A stretch of DNA of 64,000 bases, from positions 252,682-316,681 of the forward strand of contig PDUO01000050.1 in the NCBI GenBank assembly GCA_003008705.1. The letters are read 5' to 3'. The translations under genes were made by a program, and so were the position numbers. Origin of the DNA: Pezicula radicicola. Lineage: Eukaryota; Ascomycota; Leotiomycetes; Helotiales; Dermateaceae. Shown in pieces: positions 56,229-64,000 of this stretch (position 1 is the stretch's first letter; every line of letters starts with the position of its first letter). A model generated the notes under the pieces. That model had not been told where the DNA came from. It saw only the letters and a program-made list of their open reading frames with translations, and made no database searches.

Positions 56229-57314
56229 TTAACCTGCAAACTCATACTTTGCCATTCCTTTTGATGACCCTGGCTTGTACTTGTACATATTGCCACCTTC
56301 ATCTGTAACACTAGCTTCCGGTCTCTTATCTTTTCCACTTGTAGCAAAGATGATATCAAAATTCTTGCCTCCCCAAGTAGTGCAGGTAGGGCAATATGTT
56401 GAAAGAACAATATCTTTTAAATGCGCACCCTCCGGAGAGAAGACCATAATTCTATTTGAGGCATACACGGCAATCCAGAGGTTTCCATCGGTGCTGTCAA
56501 TCAATCAGTATGTGTAGTAGAAACCCAATTTTTATCAATGAGAATGCTCACTCAACCACCATTCCATCTGGCTCCCCAAAGCTCGCTCTTCGATCAATCA
56601 GTAGACGTTTGTTTGAGATATTTCCCGATTCGAGATCAAAGTCATAAGCATAGACTACCATGGCAACAGAGTCGTTGAAGTACACTTCACTAGTCATTAA
56701 AAATAGCGAATACAACTTTGGGATATATGTGAGGTCTTACTTGTTGTGTTATCAGGGCTCCAAGCTAGTCCATTTCCACAAATAACTCCAGTTTCCATTA
56801 AATGAAGACTTCCATCTGGGTCATACCTCCAAAGTCTCCCTTTTGGCGTGCCATAGCTCGCTGGTACATTGTTTGGTCCAAATGCCATGGCCGTTTTGTC
56901 AATCTCCGCCAGCCAGAATCTTCCCTTGGCGTCTACTCCACCATCATTATACCTCAACTTATCACGCCGATCCGTTGGAATAATCTCCTTTACTATATCC
57001 AGTTTCCCCGTTTTCTCATCCATGAAAGCAATGCCTTGATAGTAGGCGCATATGTAGCTGCCAGGGACGTCCTTCCTAAAAAATGCTACAGTGACACTAT
57101 CCTCCAGTGGAATTCTCCGAGCTTCGCCGACAGCATCACCGGTATCGGGATCGACTTTGAGAATCCAGAGTGAGGCAGGATCTTCCAAGCATTCAACCCA
57201 ATGCAGGGTGGCGTCACTGGCTCGGTAGATGGGAGCTTCGCCAAGCACCATTGGTGGTCGGCATTTGTAGAAGGGCCCGTCGCCTTGAATACTCTCTAAA
57301 GGTTCGGAAGACAT
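56229..57314 (-). CDS. SMP-30/gluconolactonase-type lactonase
   Basis: Exons (minus) are 57314-56741, 56684-56552 and 56493-56229, giving 323 residues. Introns are GTAAGA...GAAG and GTGAGC...ACAG. The start is the first ATG, since codons upstream in frame are not ATG. It is a six-bladed beta-propeller. The metal ligands appear in GEAPIYRASD, in LRYNDGGVDAKGRFWLAEID, in CGNGLAWSPDNTT and in FGEPDGMVV. Members hydrolyse sugar lactones or similar cyclic esters using a divalent metal. No signal peptide is visible, so it is probably cytosolic. It shares a promoter with the NCS1 permease and faces the hydratase tail to tail. Confidence 0.9.
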
Positions 57315-57645
57315 GTTTGAAAGCTTAGTACGACCGATTGTATTGTTCACTTGGCGAGGAGGATGGAGCTTTTGATAATTCTCGCGGATGACTTACCCCA
57401 CGTATCGTCTCACACTATCCCCCACTTTCATTTGGATAGCGCTTACCTCCGTATTTCTTGGGCATTATCTCCTGTTATCATCTCCCATGCAAGCTAAAGA
57501 ACGGTACTGCTGTCGGAAACATCCCCCGTATCTCAAATGCTACCGTTGGAGGTTCATATAATATCACGAGCTAGGTACGAAACGGATGGGTTAAACAATT
57601 CAATTCTACGTAGCTTCAGTGATCAAAAATAAATTCATTGCTGCC
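57315..57645. promoter_or_regulatory. Bidirectional promoter of the lactonase and NCS1 permease genes
   Basis: Only 331 bp separate the two divergent start codons, so control elements are shared. TTATCT (57,465-57,470) and TTATCA (57,475-57,480), i.e. AGATAA and TGATAA on the minus strand, lie 10 bp apart. Both satisfy the HGATAR consensus of AreA/Nit2 GATA factors. This suggests nitrogen-responsive co-expression, but binding is not shown. Confidence 0.55.
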
Positions 57646-59442
57646 ATGTCTTCTGCAGCTCCCTCTTCTGTCCCCCCTGGCAGCTCGCGCATTTCGTGCT
57701 TCAAGCATGCCTTCACTTCACCACGTGCCTTTCACCAGGCTCTGATTCTCAAGAGCTCAACTTCATTGCTTATAAATGAGGATCTCCTTCCCTCTCCCCC
57801 AGCACGTCAGACATGGACGGCATGGAATTTTTTCTCCTACTGGTGGAGTGAGTCGTGGTCGGTAGCGACCTGGTCTGTTGGCTCTTCATTCATAGCTCTC
57901 GGTGCAACAGTCCGAGATGCTCTACTTGTCGTCCTCTTCGCAAACTTGCTTTCCTCCTTTATCATCGTACTTAATGGCCGTGCTGCAGCTCGTTATCACG
58001 TTGGATATCCGGTCATGAGTAGAGTTAGCTTTGGTATTTATGGGCAGTACTTCGTTGTTGTGCTCAGAGCTATTCTTGGCATTATTTGGGGAGGTGTGCA
58101 GATGTACTGGGAAGGTCAATTCATCTCCATATGTCTGAGATGTATCTTTCCCAGCTGGCAGCGAATCCCTAACGCAATCCCGTTGGATCAACATATTAGT
58201 ACACAGGATATGGTTGGCTTCTTCCTGGCTTTCGTCTTCACATTACCATTTATGTTCATCCATACAACTAAGATACGCCATTTATTCACCGTTAAATCAG
58301 CGATTCTTCCGTTGGCTGCCTTAGGAATTGTCTGCTGGGCCATTACAGCTAATGGAGGAGTTTCGGCTGATAGACTCGTCGATCCATCTCTGAAAACATC
58401 AACTCCTGTATTTGCGTGGGGTATTATATCTCAGTTCAACTCTGTCATGGGTTCCAATTCAGCTTTACTTGTCACAGTCCCTGATTTGGCTCGATACTCG
58501 AAGACTAAGAATGCCCAAGTATATGGCCAAGCCCTTGCCATACCACTTGCTGGGGCACTGTGCGCTGGATTCGGTATTATTACCACCGTAAGATTTCGAA
58601 CCATTTTCCATAATTTTCTACCATTAACGATTCATAGTCAGCAGTAAAGAACATGTATGGAACTGCCTACTGGAATCCATACGACCTTCTCAACGGCGTA
58701 CTTGACGAGTCCTACTCTTCTAAAGCCAGGGCTGGGATCTTCTTCGCCTCAGCATCCTTTGCCTTTGCCACACTCGGCACCTCAATCGCTTGCAATATCG
58801 TCCCATTTGCAGCAGATATTACCTGCCTAGCACCAAAATATATCAACATCATCCGGGGACAGTTTCTCTGCATCATACTTGCTTTCGCAATTGTACCATG
58901 GTAAGACCTTACTTATCTACTTCTAAAATTCTCAAAATAACATAACAATTTATTATAGGCGAATTGTTGCAACTGCTAATGGTTTTCTTAACTTTTTGGG
59001 AGGTTATTCGATTTTCCAAGGGCCGGTTGTCGGTATTATGATCACTGATTACTTCCTTGTACGGAGAGGCAATATGGATCTCGTTGACATGTATACGACC
59101 TCTAATTTTGGACGATACTTCTATTTCAACGGCGTTAACATACGTGCTTATGTCGCATTTGTTATTGGCTTCCTACTACCTCTCCCTGGTTTTGTTGCTA
59201 GCTTCGGCTACAAAATTGGTGTAGGAGCAACCAGAATGTATGATCTTGGGTGGCTACTTAGTTTCTTGATGGGAGGCTTGAGTTACTATATTATTTGCTT
59301 AGTTTGGAAGGTACCAGGTGATGATAACAAGGGAGAATTTGAAAGTCAGGTGCCTATAGATATTCTGACATTTGTCGATGGAATCTATGAGGATGAGAGA
59401 ACTAATGCGGAGAATAGGTTAGAAAAGGACGCTAAGATTTAA
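57646..59442 (+). CDS. NCS1 nucleobase/allantoin-type permease
   Basis: Exons 57646-58587, 58638-58900 and 58959-59442 encode 562 residues with about 12 membrane segments. The N-terminal part has INEDLLPSPPARQTWTAWNF followed by SYWWSESWSVATWSVGSSFI, the region that defines fungal Fur-type NCS1 carriers (uracil, allantoin, uridine, thiamine or related compounds). Later marks are GYPVMSRVSFGIYGQYFVVV, RAILGIIWGGVQMYWEGQ and IFQGPVVGIMITDYFLVRRG. The cytosolic tail is acidic. It imports a nitrogen-containing ring compound with protons across the plasma membrane. The start is the first ATG. The amidase placed tail to tail 92 bp away suggests that the imported compound contains an amide. Confidence 0.92.
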
Positions 59443-59534
59443 AAATCGCTTGTTTAGTAGGATAGTTTGCAGTTACTCTATTGCATTCTTAAATTAATCA
59501 TCAAATTTAGGACACGCATTTATCTTTGTTTTGT

Positions 59535-61421
59535 CTACAGTCCCAGAGCCCTCTCAATCTCCTCAATAAACAACAGCGCTCTCTCCTCTCCAAACCTTCT
59601 AGTAACAACCTGCAACGCTACAGGTGCCCCCTCATATCTCTCCGGTCCAGTATAATAATCTCTATAAACCTGATCCTCTTCTCCAGTAACGTCTCCCGGT
59701 AAGAAATTCTCCCATGTATCTCCTTTTCCAACAGTTCCAACCGGCAAAACAGCACCAGTATAATCCAACAAATTAAAAACACTAGTATATCCCCAATAAG
59801 TACTTTCACCATGCCTACTCCCAACAGAAGCATTAACAGGACACAACAAGAAATCCAAATCTTTCTCATTCCACTCCCTGGCATACAAATCCTGCAACCC
59901 ATTCCGTCGCTTATTTACTTTCCAAGTATCTCGAGCTGAACGGTGTTTTTCTGCATATGGAGCCGAGAGTAGATTTGCAATAAGAGGAACAGCGGGTTCA
60001 TTTCCTTCAGCTAGAACTTCATGATATTCTTCACCTCCGTCTAGGAAATATGCTTCATTTATCGTATCCACAATCTCCTTGTGACATTTCGGTTCCCAGG
60101 GTATCAAAACATGACCCGCGTTCTGGAGTTTCCTTGCCGTCTCTTTTAAACATCGGGTAATGGGTGGATGTGGTGTTACTACTCCATCGTGATACATGAT
60201 TCCAATTCTTAAGATCTTTGGAATTGTAACTTCGTGTCGCCAGGGAAGTTCGATAAGTGAGGGTTCGTGAAGCCAGGGTTTGGAATTTAGAACTACTGAG
60301 CTGAAGAGTCGGAGATCTTCACTACTGGTTGCCATTGGTCCAACTGCACCAATTATGTTTTCCATTCCGCTATGCACACCTGCTAGTCCGCTGTGTGGTA
60401 AGCGAGAGATCGAGGGTTTGAGGCCATATATTCCGGAAAAGGCTGCTGGTGCCCGAATTGAACCACCTGAAATATTAGAAGTGATTAGTTTGTGCAATTG
60501 ACCTTGAACTAAAGACTGGGTGGGTTTAAGTTTACCAATGTCAGTTCCTATCCCTAGCAGGCTTCCTCGCATGGCTATTAGTGCGCCTTCACCACCGGAA
60601 CTCCCCCCTGGAGTAAGATTCGTGTTGTGTGGATTCGTCGTCGTGCTATAAAGATTACTAACTGTTTCAAGAGCCTATAGAATCCGTTAACTAAGACTCT
60701 CCCACTGAAAAGTATTACACTCACCATAAGAGCCTGTGGATTCGTGGTCTTGACATGAAACACAGCGCCCGCGTCTCTTAGCACCTTTACTATTAAAGAA
60801 TCGTGCTTTGCAATATTATCTGCCCAAGCAACGAATCCTGATGTAGACGGCGTATTGGCGAGATCTATATGTTCTTTTACGGAGATGGGTAGGCCATGCA
60901 GGGGGCCAATCGGAGTGTGGTGAGTTGCCATGTGCACGTCGAGTACAGCAGCATCGGCTAGAGCTTGCTCGAATAATATGAAAGCTAAACAATTGGTCTG
61001 AGATTTTTGTCAGTAAATCTTCCAACCCCTTCAATATACACAATAGATTGGATAAAAAGGCAAAGCTTACAGCTTGATGCGCAATAGCCGACCGTTTACA
61101 AAAAGCAGTTGTCACTTCAACGGCAGTGTATACTTCGCTATGGATACATTTTAGCAGCTTCGTAGCTGTCAGTGAAGTTATGTCAAACTCCTTCTGGCTC
61201 AGAATTCCGGAGAGTTCTGGGAGTTTTATGAAGTTTGTCCCTGTCAAGAGAGGTGGCGAAACGAGGTATGCTAAGGGTATAGCATTGTTGATTTCATCTC
61301 TTCTTCTGAGAGCCACATCTTGCCATATTGGTGATGCTGCTGTCAGATCCAAGTGAGGTCCGACCTCTATCTGCTCTTGTTCCGGGTCCGCTGCTGCAGA
61401 TGCAGCTATTGTGAGACTCAT
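59535..61421 (-). CDS. Amidase-signature hydrolase (acetamidase/FAAH-like)
   Basis: Exons (minus) are 61421-61071, 60997-60725, 60674-60536 and 60466-59535, giving 564 residues. The first join gives AHQATNCLAFILFEQAL, the canonical family segment. The third intron splits the nucleophile motif: GIGTDIG|GSIRAP. The catalytic triad is complete: Lys158 (PISVKEHID), Ser233 (PGGSSGGEG) and Ser257 (GGSIR). The N-terminal ~60 residues are family-typical helices with no membrane anchor. It hydrolyses a linear amide and releases ammonia or an amine, as fungal acetamidases and FAAH-like enzymes do. The substrate is unknown. The stop codon is 92 bp from that of the NCS1 permease, in convergent orientation. 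Confidence 0.93.
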
Positions 61422-62254
61422 TCCGACGGTTTATGCTGAAAATGTAAATGCAAAGGAAAGCAAAGGAAGTGATCAAAAGATAAAAGAATCAAAACAAATA
61501 AAGCTATAAGAAATTCACCAGTCAGGCCCTTGGCATGGAGGGGTGGATTGTGATGGGTGGTGGGGGTCTGCAAGGCTACTAGATTCTCATTCCTGGGAAG
61601 GCAGGTCGTCACGGTCGCTTAGCCCCCTTTTCGTTACCACTTGCCCGAGGCTTATACAGAACGAGGCTTAATAGACGAGGGATGAGGCAATTGTTTTGCA
61701 GCATCGTCCCATTGTTCAAAATAGACTGCTATAGATCCCTACATAGCTTGTATCTATGTGCTAATATTGTTATACAACTAAAAGCAATTGCAGAATACTT
61801 TATTCTTCGTAACGAAATTAAGGAACAATCCTTTGTTCAAAGTTCAAATACGAGAAACTATTGCAGATTCTCCTACTCAAGACCCGCAAAAAACCCAAAA
61901 GAAGAATATCGGATATTGAGCGTAGATTGCTGAAAGCACGCATTAATTCGACCCTTAATACTACCTTTAATACAGATACCAACAATTTTAAAGAGCACAA
62001 GAGAGCAAGTAGAAAACTTGCTATAAATACTTTTCTAAATAACACCCCCTTGACAACACAATGCCTACTTACAACATAGTTGATGATCCTACTCACAAAA
62101 TCACATTCACTATCTATAAGAATCTAGATCTAATGTTTGTAGTAGAAAAGAAAGGGAATATAGCTTATTCACTTATGTTCAAGAACTTGATTCATAGGAC
62201 AACGCCATCAAATCCCTGTCATAGCTAGGGGCAAGTATAACTTGTGTTGATAAA

Positions 62255-62362
62255 GCGACTGACTTATTCTGAACGACTGGATTAACCTCAGCGTCTGAAT
62301 TATTCTGAGCGACTAAGTTGTCCTGAACGACCAACTTAACCTAAGCGACCAAGTTGTTAAGA
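62255..62362 (+). repeat. Tandem array, 6 x 18 bp
   Basis: Six contiguous 18-bp units of the type GCGACTGACTTATTCTGA, ACGACTGGATTAACCTCA and so on, with no length changes and about 60-80% identity. Three further units lie at 62,443-62,496. The same unit type (GTGACTGACTTATTTTGA) is found at 15,884-15,919. Confidence 0.8.
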
Positions 62363-62442
62363 GCAGATAAATCTCTTTGGTACGCATTCTGAGGAGAGAA
62401 CATGGTTTGTGATTTCACCACCACAAGCCGGTAATATTCTGA

Positions 62443-62496
62443 GCGACTGACTTATCCGGAGCGACCAAATTGTCATAACCGACCACCTCATCTAAA
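62443..62496 (+). repeat. Second 18-bp array, 3 units
   Basis: GCGACTGACTTATCCGGA, GCGACCAAATTGTCATAA and CCGACCACCTCATCTAAA follow each other without gaps. They belong to the same family as the array 80 bp upstream. Confidence 0.75.
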
Positions 62497-63016
62497 CATA
62501 ACTATCAATTAACAACAAAAGTAAATATAACAACAAAAATCATCCAATATACTTTCCTCCAACGAAAACTAAACTATAATCCCATAATTACCTCGCGTCC
62601 ACATACCCCAACCCACCACCTCGCTTCCACCTCGTCTCCACTTACCACCCACGTTCAACAACCCAGATAAGCATCACGGGGCATATCATACTGCATCATC
62701 CAACCAGTACAATGCAGAAGTGGTGTATAATCTATCCTATGATATTCTCTGGGTTTCTTTCACAAACTCTGAGTCGCTCAAATGACTCGAGTCACTCAAT
62801 TAGACAGTTAGAGCTAATGCAAGGCTGAGAATGAATCAGTCGGATCTCCAGGAAGCTTCCTTAATAGACCGCCGGCAAATACATTGCTGTTCCCTGTTTC
62901 CTTTCTTTCTTCTCAATCTTACTCTGTTTTCTCATTTGCATATCTCATCCCGGCTTCAAATTTTTGAACTCTCCCCAAATTAGATTTTCAAAAGAAAAAG
63001 AAAAAGAGTAAGAGCA

Positions 63017-64000
63017 ATGGCGACTTCAACCCTCTCACCAACACCCACACCCACACCCACATCCACAACCACATCCTCATTCCCTCAAACGAAAGAAAAT
63101 ACAATCAGAGTCTACAAACATCGAGGTTAGCCACCCCCCCCTTCCCCTTCAAACCACCCTAACAAAACTCCCCCAAAAAGCCTCCTATGACCACCAAACA
63201 ATCCACACAATCCTATCCAGTACCCTCTTCTCCACAATATCCTTCATAACCACCTCGCCCGAAGACGGCGAGCCAATGCCCTTCAGTCTCCCAATGACCG
63301 CCGTAGCCGGATCTTTCCCTCCTCAAAATGAAAGAAATCAATTACCAGAGAATGATGGGAGTGAAGAGGAATATATGAGGGATCAAGAAGGATGTCCTGA
63401 GGGAGGATTCGATGTTTATTTACATGGGAATTCGGCTATGTTGTTAGCTAAGATGGCTAAGACGGGGAGCTTGAGAGTTGTTGTTTCGAGTACGAAGGGT
63501 ATGTTCTTTCTTTCTTCTTCTTCTTCTTCTTCCTTTTAGTGATCCTGGTGATGCTGGTCAGTCAGAGGAGTGATGAAGGAGTATTAGGGTCAACCATGCT
63601 TTTTAAGTAGTCAGCTATTAAGGAGATAATGGCTGACAACATACTATATCCAGTGGATGGCGTAATCCTTCACTTCGCACCAAACGGCCACTCACTTAAC
63701 TACCGCTCTTGTGTGATACACGGAGATGCTGTCCCAGTGACCTCAGCAGAAGAAAAGCGCTACGCAATGCACCTCCTCACAAACCACATGTCGCGTAGGC
63801 GGTGGTCCGAAACTAACCCCGTAGCACCAGAAGCAATGAAGAGTCTGCAAGTAGTTAAAGTTGTAATCAGGAGTGCATCGGCGAAGATACGAGCAACCAA
63901 TATCAATGGCCTAGAAAAGGCGGGTTTCGGGGATAGAGATGATGTGTGGACGGGTGCAGTTCCAGTTTATGAGGTCCTAGGGGAACCCGTTGCAAGTGGG
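63017..64000 (+). CDS. FMN-binding pyridoxamine-phosphate-oxidase-like protein, cut by the window end
   Basis: Exons 63017-63125, 63181-63498 and 63654 to beyond the window end. Introns are GTTAGC...AAAAG and GTATGT...TCCAG, and the frame is still open at 64000. The N-terminus is a low-complexity Thr/Pro/Ser stretch, then RVYKHRASYDHQTIHTILSS, the usual start of the FMN-binding split-barrel domain. VYLHGNSAMLLAKMAKTGSL is the flavin-contacting strand. SCVIHGDAVPVTSAEEKRYA and MKSLQVVKVVIRSASAKIRA belong to the C-terminal half. This is the 'flavin-nucleotide-binding' branch related to pyridoxamine 5'-phosphate oxidase, not the vitamin B6 enzyme itself. The reaction is unknown. The 3' end lies outside the window. 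Confidence 0.85.

Larger units (their letters stand above)
61422..63016. other. Intergenic region with an 18-bp tandem array
   Basis: About 1.6 kb. The part beside 61422 is the amidase promoter. Bases 62,255-62,496 hold the 18-bp arrays. From 62,880 on, a T/C-rich and then A-rich leader precedes the gene at 63017. No coding region is supported. Confidence 0.5.

Overview
The window is nuclear DNA of a filamentous ascomycete. Genes are broken by short introns (about 45-180 bp) with GT...CTAAC-like...AG signals. The families are typical of Pezizomycotina: a LaeA-like methyltransferase, a Zn2Cys6 regulator, an NCS1 permease, a caspase-like protein and a TmpB-like adenylating enzyme. Compact genes alternate with AT-rich, gene-poor stretches. 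Several relics carry in-frame stops of the C-to-T / G-to-A kind expected from RIP. A leotiomycete is my best guess from style alone. No marker in the window proves it.

Left part (0-15 kb): a LaeA-like methyltransferase (-), an AT-rich gap, a short-chain dehydrogenase (+), another gap, a cytochrome b5/FMN 2-hydroxyacid dehydrogenase (+), a dead Tc1/mariner element with both inverted repeats and TA target sites, a DUF4202 protein (-), diverged ~137-bp repeats, and a small probable mitochondrial membrane protein (+).

Middle part (15-40 kb): a pseudogene of unknown family with two in-frame stops, a small secreted cysteine protein (-), a type II membrane glycosyltransferase-like protein (-), an 883-residue acidic coiled-coil protein of unknown role (-), and a long gap. 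A secreted Ala/Pro/Gly-rich repeat protein (+) follows, then a C2H2 zinc-finger pseudogene with four stops (-), an intact caspase-like protein with an Arg/Ser head (-), and an 811-bp hAT-like fold-back element with an 8-bp target duplication.

Right part (40-64 kb) is rich in nitrogen and small-molecule metabolism: an APC amino-acid/GABA-type permease (-), an ammonium transporter (-), a Zn2Cys6 regulator (-) divergent from an AlaX-type tRNA-editing protein (+), and an eight-exon TmpB-like adenylate-forming membrane oxidoreductase (-). A run of four catabolic genes follows: enoyl-CoA hydratase (+), SMP-30-type lactonase (-), NCS1 permease (+) and amidase (-). The lactonase and permease share a 331-bp promoter with two GATA-factor sites. 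These four could form an uptake-and-degradation cluster for a nitrogen-containing compound, which is an inference. The window ends inside an FMN-binding pyridoxamine-phosphate-oxidase-like gene (+).

All exon joins below were worked out by hand from splice signals, reading phase and family conservation. No database search was run.
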